DNA from: a virus | Reading direction: 5' to 3' (one strand) | DNA: 34,218 nt | Virus record (IMG/VR): IMGVR_UViG_3300043425_000685 | Location: 1 to 34,218 of that record | Shown here: positions 5,450-12,883 of the stretch, in pieces | How positions within the stretch are numbered: position 1 is the first letter of the stretch | Layout of the letters: every line of letters starts with the position of its first letter | The notes under the pieces: model-generated | The model's database searches: none | Told to the model about the DNA's origin: nothing | What the model saw: the letters and a program-made list of their open reading frames with translations, nothing else | Made by a program: the position numbers and the translations under genes

Positions 5450-6097
5450 TTAAAACTTAATAATGTAGTTTACGCCTTTGTTGAGAGGACGAGTTTCGTT
5501 GTCGCCGCCGCCGTTGACTGTTGATGCTGGGCACGTACCTGTTACGGTATGGGTATGGTCTATGTTAGTTGAGTTAGTTGTTGGATTCCTTCTGAATTGC
5601 TCTCCACCTGATGCATAGTTGCTTGCCCCTGATAGAGAACCGCCATTATACGAAAGAAAATCCCCTGAAGCACCAGTATGTGAGTGAGAAGTTAATGCCC
5701 CTGACCCTGTAGCTGCAGCAGAACCACCTGATAAAGATTGCGATGCCGTAGTAAAAGCATTTACAGGCACCTTAGTCTTAGTCGTCTGCCTACCACCCAA
5801 CGTAACAGAATCTAAACCGCTCGGACTTCCAACACCACGAAGAAAAAGGCCGCGATAATCAGGCACACGGAAATCTGTCCCTGCTGGTGCAGCGAAAGCT
5901 GAGCCGGTTGTCTCGTTTGTTTGTGTGTCGTATGTTGTCCCGATCAATGCAAATAAAGCTGCATAAGTAGTTCGTGATATTGCTGATCCATCGCATAAAA
6001 GCCAACCGCTCGGAGCAGTACCGCCTGCATAGGCTTTCACTGTTCCCACTGGCGAGGCTTCTGTGACTATCGCGCCTTGTTGAAATCGTTTAGCCAT
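5450..6097 (-). CDS. Tail collar-domain fibre protein A
   Basis: The 215-residue protein contains a phage tail collar domain: PVGTVKAYAGGTAPSGWLLC then DGSAISRTTYAALFALIG and FRVPDYRGLFLRG, at about residues 16-95. The rest is a low-complexity Ser/Gly/His region (SHSHTG, DHTHTVTG) ending in GGGDNETRPLNKGVNYIIKF. This is the usual structure of short tail fibre tips, where His-rich segments bind metal and the terminal strand closes the trimer. I start it at the ATG at 6097, which has GGAGG seven bases upstream, not seven codons earlier. It is a paralogue of the 6280-6879 gene: the collar domain and last 19 residues match closely while the middle differs. Confidence 0.85.
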   Translation of the reverse strand: MAKRFQQGAIVTEASPVGTVKAYAGGTAPSGWLLCDGSAISRTTYAALFALIGTTYDTQTNETTGSAFAAPAGTDFRVPDYRGLFLRGVGSPSGLDSVTLGGRQTTKTKVPVNAFTTASQSLSGGSAAATGSGALTSHSHTGASGDFLSYNGGSLSGASNYASGGEQFRRNPTTNSTNIDHTHTVTGTCPASTVNGGGDNETRPLNKGVNYIIKF

Positions 6098-6098
6098 A

Positions 6099-6272
6099 TT
6101 ATTCCCCTCCGCGAACAAAAGCTTGATAAGCCTCGATTACAGCGATTTGTGCTTCATCAGTCACTTCAACGGTTGTTTCCTCTGTTGCTACCGTAGCGAA
6201 GCCTTGAGCATCGAGTATATGCAAACCGTCTTCATTAAATAAGTATTCACCCGCTTGTATTGTGATCTGCAT
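6099..6272 (-). CDS. 57-aa protein between two collar fibre genes
   Basis: This short gene fills the gap between the two collar-domain genes. The product starts MQITIQAGEYLFNEDGLHIL, continues with an acidic strand-rich part (EETTVEVTDEAQI) and ends in a helix (AVIEAYQAFVRGGE). GAGGGG lies just before the ATG, and its TAA is one base from the next start. Small acidic proteins paired with collar fibres may help fold them or may attach to the fibre, but nothing here identifies this one. It is shorter than 60 residues, so automated calls could miss it. Its gene spacing and start signals match those of its neighbours, which makes it likely to be real. Confidence 0.75.
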   Translation of the reverse strand: MQITIQAGEYLFNEDGLHILDAQGFATVATEETTVEVTDEAQIAVIEAYQAFVRGGE

Positions 6273-6279
6273 ATTCCCC

Positions 6280-6879
6280 TCAAATCTTGATAATGTAGTT
6301 TACATAGGCGTTTATGGGACGGGTTTCGTTGTCGCCTGCTCCGATTGTTATTGTTTGCGCAGCAGCAGTCAAAGAATGACTTATCGATGGTGTCTGGGAA
6401 TCTGTGAAATGAGTTTGAGTAGCAAATGCACCAGCGGCGATACCTCCGCCAGTTCCTGTATCTCTGTTTGATCCGCCTTCAACATATGCTCTATGACTAT
6501 GTGCTGATTGCGATATTGAACCGCTAACAGAACTAGAAGCTGCACTAGCCGTTAAGCCATTTTTCTTAGTGGCCTCACCCTGCACACTCCCAACATTATC
6601 ACCAGTGTTCCCGCCTGAGTTTGCAGCAGTCCGAGATGCTCGGTCAGGATCTCGCGCGATTCCACCATCTCTTCTGCGCATAATGCGGCCACGATAATCA
6701 GGAAGATTGAACGTCGTCGAACCATCCCCAGAACCGTGAGCAGTAGAAATTGCAGAAAAGAGCGCAGCATAAGTTGAGCGCGATACAGCAGAGCCATCGC
6801 AAAGAATCCAGCCCTGCGGAGCCGTAGCACCCGCAAATGGAAGAACAACACCCGAAGGAACAAAGCCTAAATATGCCAT
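6280..6879 (-). CDS. Tail collar-domain fibre protein B
   Basis: The 199-residue protein starts MAYLGFVPSG at an ATG that shares its A with the upstream TAA (TAATG) and has GGGAG eight bases upstream. PSGVVLPFAGATAPQGWILC, DGSAVSRSTYAALFSAIS and FNLPDYRGRIMRR form a complete collar domain, followed by a Ser/Ala/Gly/His-rich stretch and the closing GAGDNETRPINAYVNYIIKI. The domain is shared with collar protein A. The two genes are also alike at the DNA level at their 3' ends (near 5455-5512 and 6285-6345), so they are a duplicated pair that could exchange tips by recombination. Confidence 0.85.
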   Translation of the reverse strand: MAYLGFVPSGVVLPFAGATAPQGWILCDGSAVSRSTYAALFSAISTAHGSGDGSTTFNLPDYRGRIMRRRDGGIARDPDRASRTAANSGGNTGDNVGSVQGEATKKNGLTASAASSSVSGSISQSAHSHRAYVEGGSNRDTGTGGGIAAGAFATQTHFTDSQTPSISHSLTAAAQTITIGAGDNETRPINAYVNYIIKI

Positions 6880-8282
6880 TAGAAAATCTCCCATCCTGAG
6901 CCGTTGCTCATGATCTGCAAAGATTCAAACCGCGCAATTGTTCGAGGCGTTACACCTGGATCAACGCCATCAATAGTTTGACTACTTGTCGTTGATATAT
7001 TTAAAAGCACGCCAACATTCATATTGGATTTTATCACAAAGATTCTACCAGCACCCGCTGAGGCAGCACTCGGCAATGTCACAGCATAGTTAGATGCACC
7101 GCTTGCAGATATAAAGTAATCGCTCAATGTGATCGAAGCTGCTGCAGTAACCGCTCGATATGAGCCTTGCTGTGCGTTGTATTCTATAGAATTCAAGGAT
7201 CTCATAGACCAAGAACTTAAAGCTGTATTCCAGCTAAATTCAACCCATCCGCGCTTCACATCGCAAACCAGCGACTCATTGGTTGCTAGGTTATCGATCT
7301 TTTCGCCTGTGGCCGGAGTAACCGTAAGGTTAAAAGTGTCCCAAGTTTCATTGGCATCAGATACCATTATGACTGAACCAGCGACACCAGCGGGTAGAGT
7401 TATCGTAAAAGCACCGCCTGCTGTATTCGTTAAATAGTGCGTGCCAGCTTGAGCAGTAAGCCCACTAGAAACTGGCGACGGTTGAAGCCCTCCGCCTCCC
7501 GAACCTCCGGCCAAAACCCAGCGAGATAATCCTGAATCATAGACAAGAGTAATTGCAGCATTGTTTTTCAGAGTAAAATCGACTCCGGTTCCAGTATAGA
7601 TCCGGTTTGCTGCAGTCGCTCCCGTATCATTCTTAACCGTGATAGATGATCCAGTCTCATTTACTAAAACGTAGAGCTTTCCACCCGATGGACTTCCGAT
7701 CATTTGTAGATCTGCAGCAGAACCAGTTATGCGCTGCAGAGTTTTTCCAGTGGTAGCCGTAATGGTGTTTGATGATATTGTCGCAGTCTCAGAAGTATAA
7801 TAAACATTCGCAGCTTTCCATTTAGAAGCCGCGTTATCATAGATTAAATATTGTCCATCGGTAGGGGAAGCCGTAAAATCGATGTCATCCAAGTCTTTGA
7901 GCTTTTCCGCTCCTCGCCCATGAGTAACGAAAACCGCGAAAGTATGAGGTCCGCCACTATTTGGCGTTGTTACATCGATTTTTGTTTTCAAAAATCCTGC
8001 AGTTGCCGCGATTGTCCATCCAGCTGCTACAGGATCGGAAACTCTCGTCAAGTTCGGATGAGTACCCGTGTATAAGAGCACCTTTAAGTCCGCAAACTGC
8101 ACACCAAAGTTATGGTCAATAGTCGTCACTGTTGAGTCAGCAACACTTGCTGCAGTGTCCCAACGTCCAGCTAGATCATCACCAATATTGGTATAAAGTG
8201 TTTCAATGCTCGCATGTAAACCGCTGCCTCCAGCAGTTCCTAGAGCGGGATGGTCTAGCTTGCTGCGCCCGACTATTGTCAT
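6879..8282 (-). CDS. Long fibre-like structural protein
   Basis: The 467-residue protein is beta-rich and poor in Cys, Met and Trp, as fibre shafts are. Residues 1-45 (IETLYTNIGDDLAGRWD) look like an attachment helix. A DLDDIDFTASPTDGQYLIYD segment near 130-150 is a motif seen repeatedly in phage fibres (DVDxSxxPxDGQxLxYD), with a W-containing strand next to it. A Gly-rich linker (GGSGGGG near 260) separates two similar halves that each carry SSIT- and TLP-type strands. The ATG overlaps the stop of the preceding gene (ATGA). Its position after the tail-tip genes and before the collar proteins suits a fibre shaft carrying the collar tips. Confidence 0.7.
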   Translation of the reverse strand: MTIVGRSKLDHPALGTAGGSGLHASIETLYTNIGDDLAGRWDTAASVADSTVTTIDHNFGVQFADLKVLLYTGTHPNLTRVSDPVAAGWTIAATAGFLKTKIDVTTPNSGGPHTFAVFVTHGRGAEKLKDLDDIDFTASPTDGQYLIYDNAASKWKAANVYYTSETATISSNTITATTGKTLQRITGSAADLQMIGSPSGGKLYVLVNETGSSITVKNDTGATAANRIYTGTGVDFTLKNNAAITLVYDSGLSRWVLAGGSGGGGLQPSPVSSGLTAQAGTHYLTNTAGGAFTITLPAGVAGSVIMVSDANETWDTFNLTVTPATGEKIDNLATNESLVCDVKRGWVEFSWNTALSSWSMRSLNSIEYNAQQGSYRAVTAAASITLSDYFISASGASNYAVTLPSAASAGAGRIFVIKSNMNVGVLLNISTTSSQTIDGVDPGVTPRTIARFESLQIMSNGSGWEIF

Positions 8283-8590
8283 AATTCAACCCCATATCGC
8301 TTTAAGTGTTCAGCCCATTGTTTTAATCGTGACGCTAAAGCTTCTATATCATCCTCACCAAGCGTCATTATAAAACCATCGCAAAGTAAACCGTGAGAAT
8401 TTTTCTTTGCATGTAATGACATTAAACGAGTATAGCCGCAAACAGGCGACCAATGCTCAATCATATGCATTCTATAATAAAATCCAGATTTCTTAATTTC
8501 TTCAGCATCAACATATGATTTAATATTTAGTCCACTCAGGATAGATAAAGCCTTGATCAAGTTCCCATCGCTCAACTTTGGTACTCCCAT
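8279..8590 (-). CDS. Hypothetical protein (about 103 aa) in tail-tip region
   Basis: The reading frame ends in an ATGA overlap with the fibre gene. Its 5' end overlaps the 8520-8951 gene by up to 77 bases. I give the ATG at 8590, but TTG codons at 8596 and downstream, or the ATG at MHMIEHWSPVCGY, cannot be excluded because no good ribosome binding site is seen. The part outside the overlap (SYVDAEEIKKSGFYYRMHMI, then GLLCDGFIMTLGEDDIEALASRLKQW) looks like a normal coding sequence: a compact alpha/beta domain with a terminal helix. I do not recognise the family. Position suggests a small tail-tip accessory or a fibre-assembly factor. Confidence 0.6.
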   Translation of the reverse strand: MGVPKLSDGNLIKALSILSGLNIKSYVDAEEIKKSGFYYRMHMIEHWSPVCGYTRLMSLHAKKNSHGLLCDGFIMTLGEDDIEALASRLKQWAEHLKRYGVEL

Positions 8591-8951
8591 CAGCAAAAAC
8601 CGTAAAAAGTTTTCTTGGTGTCCTCAGTCTAGCTCCGTAAATAAAATTTATCGATCCCTTATCATTAGAAATAAGAGCCGCTAAATTCTCAAAGTTCAAA
8701 AATTCATCTCCAGCGACTCTAGCAAACTCCCTAACCTCACGAGTGATAAAGTGCTTGCCTTCTATGCTAACCCAAAGCAACCCTTCCTTAGATTGCATCG
8801 CGGCCATATCGGTCAATTGCGAGCTTGCGCTATTCCAAACCCCAGAGCGTGATGGCTTTGAAACCCATTCCATCTTCCAACGAAACAGCCATCGGTTCCC
8901 AGGATCGCTTCTTAAATGAGCGTGAGGATCGTAACTATGCTGTATATGCAT
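8520..8951 (-). CDS. Hypothetical tail-tip protein (143 aa)
   Basis: The protein has a Trp- and His-rich N-terminus (MHIQHSYDPHAHLRSDPGNR, WLFRWKMEWV) and a beta-rich remainder ending WELDQGFIYPEWTKY. It overlaps the preceding gene by 17 bases and the next by up to 77. The composition, strand pattern and position among baseplate and fibre genes suggest a small virion component. I cannot name its family. Aromatic and basic residues near the N-terminus are more numerous than in neighbouring fibre proteins, so it may contact sugar or an aromatic pocket, but that is a guess. Confidence 0.65.
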   Translation of the reverse strand: MHIQHSYDPHAHLRSDPGNRWLFRWKMEWVSKPSRSGVWNSASSQLTDMAAMQSKEGLLWVSIEGKHFITREVREFARVAGDEFLNFENLAALISNDKGSINFIYGARLRTPRKLFTVFADGSTKVERWELDQGFIYPEWTKY

Positions 8952-9606
8952 AGCTAATTACGGTATCAAATTGCACAATGCCGCCATCCGTACTTGCCAA
9001 ATGCAAATAACTACGCAGACGAATATGACCACGGTTTCCTAGCACTGTATCAGTTGACTTGCCAATTTTGCCGGTTACAGGTGTCGTAGCGTCAACTTCG
9101 CTTGATCCGTTCCAGTAACTACAAGCGTCAACGTGAAGATCAAAGGCATTCGCTAAGGACAATCCGTCTTTACCTGTGTACGTTTTCCCGAAGATTCGCT
9201 TCTGACCAGTTGCTTCCCGTGCATAAGAAAATTGGTTGGCAGTGGAAACATCCCATGACATATCCATATGATAACCACGACTCAAACCATCGTTATTATT
9301 GGTAGTAGCGCCCGTATCTGCAGCGCCATAAGCTCCAATAGTTGTAAAGTCTGCTGCAGCCGTATTGGCTCCGCCGTATGTGCCGGTATATTGTTGCAGG
9401 TAGAACTTGACATCTGTTATAGGATCGGTTACGGCATCATGACGTATAAATAAATCTTGATGACCGGTATTGCCTGACTGTGATATAAGTGGCGCATATT
9501 GCCCGTTAGTCACTTGACCCATATCAAGCCCAGTACTGCCCCCAGCCAAACTGTCTGATACATTCGCGCCTGTAATGGTCTCGGACACCGTAATCGTTAC
9601 TGCCAT
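8935..9606 (-). CDS. Structural protein of the tail tip or fibre base
   Basis: The 223-residue protein has the low-charge, Thr/Gly/Ala/Asp-rich composition of virion beta proteins. It starts MAVTITVSETITG and includes a run of short turns (NGQYAPLISQSGNTGHQDLF, DGLSRGYHMDMSWDV) and ends with paired strands (GHIRLRSYLHLASTDGG, FDTVISYAY). Similar proteins occur directly after hub proteins in siphovirus tail modules, with an unassigned role. It is separated by two bases from the hub gene upstream and overlaps the next gene by 17. No enzymatic motif is visible. Confidence 0.65.
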   Translation of the reverse strand: MAVTITVSETITGANVSDSLAGGSTGLDMGQVTNGQYAPLISQSGNTGHQDLFIRHDAVTDPITDVKFYLQQYTGTYGGANTAAADFTTIGAYGAADTGATTNNNDGLSRGYHMDMSWDVSTANQFSYAREATGQKRIFGKTYTGKDGLSLANAFDLHVDACSYWNGSSEVDATTPVTGKIGKSTDTVLGNRGHIRLRSYLHLASTDGGIVQFDTVISYAYTA

Positions 9607-9608
9607 TT

Positions 9609-11321
9609 TTATGTCTCCTCGTTAATCGTTTGATTATAGCCGCCAACTATGCCAAGACCCGCGCCTGCGTAACCAGGGAAGGGCAAGATTTGCATTGACC
9701 AAAGCTCTACTGGAATTTGAATACCAGTCGGATTATAGCCTTTTGTCCTGATCATTGCAGGAACATTCTCGTATATAACCGAGCCAATTTCAATGTTTAG
9801 AAAAACAAAGTCACCGACATCAAGCAGAAGGCTTCTCCAAGTCAATGAACATTCCACGGTTTCAAATAGAGAAGAGCTCATTCTTAAAATTTCAATCAGC
9901 TGGTTAGATACATCTGCATCTATATAAAGGTTTGGGAATTCTATTTTTTTAGATATGAATTTCCCAATCTGGTTAAATGAATCGATATTATGATAGATAC
10001 TGCTAACCCTACTTTGCTGATTCCTATTAGGGTGATAATCAAAACTAGCTTGAGCTCTATTGAAATTATTCCTTTCGTCAGTTCTTGGTCTAAAGCTCTT
10101 TTCGACTATATCCCAATTTTTTATAGTATATGATGGAGATGGATTCCAATCCTCAAAATGCAAGCTATTTATCTTGAGTTTCAAATTTTTATCGATGAAA
10201 ACCTCTAATCTAACTTGTTCCAAAAGACTTAAAACGTATTCCATAACCGGAGTCGGTTCATTCTCCCATATCCTAGATTTTATCGTCGATATAGAAGATT
10301 GAGCCGGAGCAGCTTTATCTCTGTACGTTGTCCAATTTGAATCAAAATCACCTGATATAGCTCCTGCCTGTGTGATTAAAATATCTCTGGCCTGCCATAC
10401 AATATTATCGTCATAAGTACTGAGATCTTTCCCTTTAACACGGACAAAAAACTCATCACCTTTTTCATAAAGATAGGCTGCCCCATCGGGAGCCCAAAGA
10501 TTCCCTGTATTCTGTAGAATTTCAAAATAATTATTAGTAATAGCTACATTCACAACATCGGCGGGTGTAACTTGATAATAAACATCGCTTTTTTTAAGAT
10601 ACACGTTGGAATTATCAAAATACGTTAGATCATGTTCTGCGATTCGAAATTGTACAGCATCCCTTGAACCGCCTATTACATTTGAATTCGCGCCATTTAA
10701 AACATAAACTGGCACAATAGCCGGATCATTTTCTAAAGCTGTTGTATAATCGCCATAAATTACGGGTAGAACCTTCCCAACCGTTCCATCGTCAAGATCT
10801 GGATAAACCGTGCGTGAAAGCGTAGTTTTAGGGAATGAAACATTAAATTTTTCCCTATCATCTCGCGCTATAAAACTTACTGAGGAGACACTTCTGGAAA
10901 AGCCGCCGACCTCTGTTATTTTACCAGCAAAAATAGTCATGTAAGTCGCTGCTTGTTCAGCTAATCCGATCTTGACGATAATTGATCGACCAATAAAAGA
11001 ATCATAACTACCACCACCAGGCAGGTATTCATTAAATCGACCATCAGCATTTGATAATTCTATCTGTAAAATACTAAATTGCAGCGATGGCGAGAGCCAT
11101 TCCCCCACGGTTCTAGTGATTGTGGGAAAGACCAGCAAAGCTTCGTAAAAGATACCACCGACGTATTTATTCCTATCGCTGGCATATATATAGCCTCCAC
11201 CAGGCTTTTCAATCTCTAGAACCATCTCGATTCTAGTATCAAGATTGTCTGCACAAGAATTAAGCAGAGCTTGATCTAAAATCGCAGCCGTTAGATAGCT
11301 TCTTCTATTGCTGCTGCTCAT
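9609..11321 (-). CDS. Tail hub / baseplate protein
   Basis: This 570-residue protein follows the repeat protein and precedes the fibre genes, the place of the tail-tip hub in siphovirus gene order. The N-terminal part (RIEMVLEIEKPGGGYIYASD, then IGRSIIVKIG and MTIFAGKITEVGGF) has the strand pattern of hub domains that bind the tail tube, as in gp27-like proteins. A central region (VVNVAITNNYFEILQNTG) is less clear, and the C-terminal half (LKLKINSLHFEDWNP, SLLLDVGDFVFLNIE) returns to long beta strands of the kind found in hub proteins with phage-tail-associated domains. No lysozyme or peptidase motif is visible. The family is assigned by position and pattern, not by a clear signature. Its ATG overlaps the previous stop (ATGA). 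Confidence 0.6.
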   Translation of the reverse strand: MSSSNRRSYLTAAILDQALLNSCADNLDTRIEMVLEIEKPGGGYIYASDRNKYVGGIFYEALLVFPTITRTVGEWLSPSLQFSILQIELSNADGRFNEYLPGGGSYDSFIGRSIIVKIGLAEQAATYMTIFAGKITEVGGFSRSVSSVSFIARDDREKFNVSFPKTTLSRTVYPDLDDGTVGKVLPVIYGDYTTALENDPAIVPVYVLNGANSNVIGGSRDAVQFRIAEHDLTYFDNSNVYLKKSDVYYQVTPADVVNVAITNNYFEILQNTGNLWAPDGAAYLYEKGDEFFVRVKGKDLSTYDDNIVWQARDILITQAGAISGDFDSNWTTYRDKAAPAQSSISTIKSRIWENEPTPVMEYVLSLLEQVRLEVFIDKNLKLKINSLHFEDWNPSPSYTIKNWDIVEKSFRPRTDERNNFNRAQASFDYHPNRNQQSRVSSIYHNIDSFNQIGKFISKKIEFPNLYIDADVSNQLIEILRMSSSLFETVECSLTWRSLLLDVGDFVFLNIEIGSVIYENVPAMIRTKGYNPTGIQIPVELWSMQILPFPGYAGAGLGIVGGYNQTINEET

Positions 11322-12883
11322 AGCGCCTCATCTACGGTTATATCAAGGTCAATATAGTCGGCATTCTGGCCTATTACTTTGTGGTTTTCTACCGGAATTT
11401 CAGCCAACTTACCAAATACAGCAAACCGTGAAGCATATTCAGGAGTCGGTATCCATAAGCATTTGAGCGATGTTCTAGCGGTATCAATCACTCCCACTAA
11501 ATTATCATAATTGTCTTTATTAAAGTCTAACCGTCTGAAGCTCAGACTTACAGCTCGTTTCAAAGCCCTATCATTTGAAATGGCTGTATAACCTTCTGTT
11601 CTAATTCTATCAGCAAAATGTGTTTTCCTTCGTACCACGTCATCAATGAAGCATTCACCGTTAAATATGATGGATGATCCAAACACAATCGTACCTATCT
11701 TGATGTTTTCAGAATTCGTGGTATCCACAATTTGGAAACGCCAATACCTATATGATGTCAAAGGTAAAGTCGGACTAATCCAATAAAGATTTTCGCGTTC
11801 TACTGTCAGTACTTCACTCATACCGACTATGACAAAAGTCGGATCATTTGAACCTTGCATTGTTACTGATGCTGACGTTGTGAAGTTATGACCCAATATC
11901 GCTAAGGTATCGTTAAATATACCCTGCGATATTTCCGTGTCGCATTGGATAGTGACTACTTTTGCAGTCGCCTGATATCTCTGCTCAACTATGTCAGTAT
12001 TGACATTGTTGATCCCAAAGTCTCCGGCTTCAGTTCCCCCAGAAATGACTGACCAGTTTGTGCCAGATGTTCCGCGAGATGGGAAGTCACAAAGAATCCT
12101 AAGATTCGTCGTATTGTAGATCACTTGTGTAATTTGTGTATGCAATCTATACGCTGTAATGCGTTCAAGCTGCGTTCTCAAGTGTGCGCATATAAACGGT
12201 GCTAGGTAAGGCTCAGATAAATAAGCATCGGTTAAATAGCCTTTGCAGAACTCATGACTGACTGGGCCGCGTCCAAACTCGGTTCGAGTAGTTTTGGAAC
12301 CGTTGAAAATATGTCGTTTAAACTGTGTATTGATTCCAGGGTTAGATACAACTCGCTGTTTGATTTGAGTGAACGTATCTTGATCTGAGACAACTTGACG
12401 CTGATATTGGGTTCTGATCGTTGCAAGACCGCTATCAATTCGTCTGTCAAATTGTGAGGGCAAGAGTGCAGCACTGAAAATTGCCCTATCAAATTGGCTG
12501 TAAACCGTATGAGTATTATTGGCTATTAATCGATCAAATTGACTACGAATGATTGCAGAAGCTTCTACTCTGCGTTCAAACTGGGTTCTGATATCAGTGT
12601 CTGTTTCGATTCTCTGACTGACTTGAGTTCTTATGTCAGCATCAGCTTCTATTCGTCGCTGTATTTGAGTATTTATTGCAAATACATTGTCAGCAATCCT
12701 ACGTTCCAATTGAGTTCTGACATCAGTATCAGTTTCGATCCGTTGCGCGATCTGAGTTTGAATATCGTTATTAACTCGTATGTGCTGCGAAACTTGAGTA
12801 TTGATCTCGCCAATGCCAAAGCCTGTGGCATACGGAGAAATTAAATAGGCAAATTCAAGGTAACCGTAAAGAGTTAGATTCAT
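11318..12883 (-). CDS. Tail-tip protein with tandem TQxxRR repeats and a beta-sandwich domain
   Basis: The 521-residue protein has three parts. Residues 1-28 are an aromatic lead. From about 28 to 205 there are roughly 12 copies of a 14-15 residue unit with consensus [TS]Qhx[QR]Rhhx(5)R, such as TQIAQRIETDTDVR and TQLERRIADNVFAIN. The C-terminal half (LRILCDFPSRGTSGTNW, then LAILGHNFTTSASVTMQGSND and YRYWRFQIVDTTNSENIKI) resembles discoidin- or galactose-binding-like sandwiches used in phage tails for sugar contact. Hydrophobic positions spaced along each unit suggest a long solenoid or coiled stalk. Its ATG overlaps the stop of the tape measure gene. The repeat stalk plus lectin-like head points to host contact. 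Confidence 0.65.
   Translation of the reverse strand: MNLTLYGYLEFAYLISPYATGFGIGEINTQVSQHIRVNNDIQTQIAQRIETDTDVRTQLERRIADNVFAINTQIQRRIEADADIRTQVSQRIETDTDIRTQFERRVEASAIIRSQFDRLIANNTHTVYSQFDRAIFSAALLPSQFDRRIDSGLATIRTQYQRQVVSDQDTFTQIKQRVVSNPGINTQFKRHIFNGSKTTRTEFGRGPVSHEFCKGYLTDAYLSEPYLAPFICAHLRTQLERITAYRLHTQITQVIYNTTNLRILCDFPSRGTSGTNWSVISGGTEAGDFGINNVNTDIVEQRYQATAKVVTIQCDTEISQGIFNDTLAILGHNFTTSASVTMQGSNDPTFVIVGMSEVLTVERENLYWISPTLPLTSYRYWRFQIVDTTNSENIKIGTIVFGSSIIFNGECFIDDVVRRKTHFADRIRTEGYTAISNDRALKRAVSLSFRRLDFNKDNYDNLVGVIDTARTSLKCLWIPTPEYASRFAVFGKLAEIPVENHKVIGQNADYIDLDITVDEAL
12270..12830. repeat. Imperfect tandem repeats of 42-45 bp within the tail-tip gene
   Basis: The DNA that encodes the TQ..RR units repeats with a period of 42 to 45 bases. 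Plus-strand words such as TGAGTTCTGATATCAGT recur near 12585, 12715 and, with changes, elsewhere. The identity between units is moderate, so the repeats are old or under diversifying pressure. Unit number could vary between relatives. No palindrome or spacer pattern of a CRISPR array is present. Confidence 0.7.

Noticed and set aside
12270-12830. CRISPR-like regular repeat
   Set aside because: Period of 42-45 bases matches a protein repeat in frame; units diverge and there are no unique spacers.
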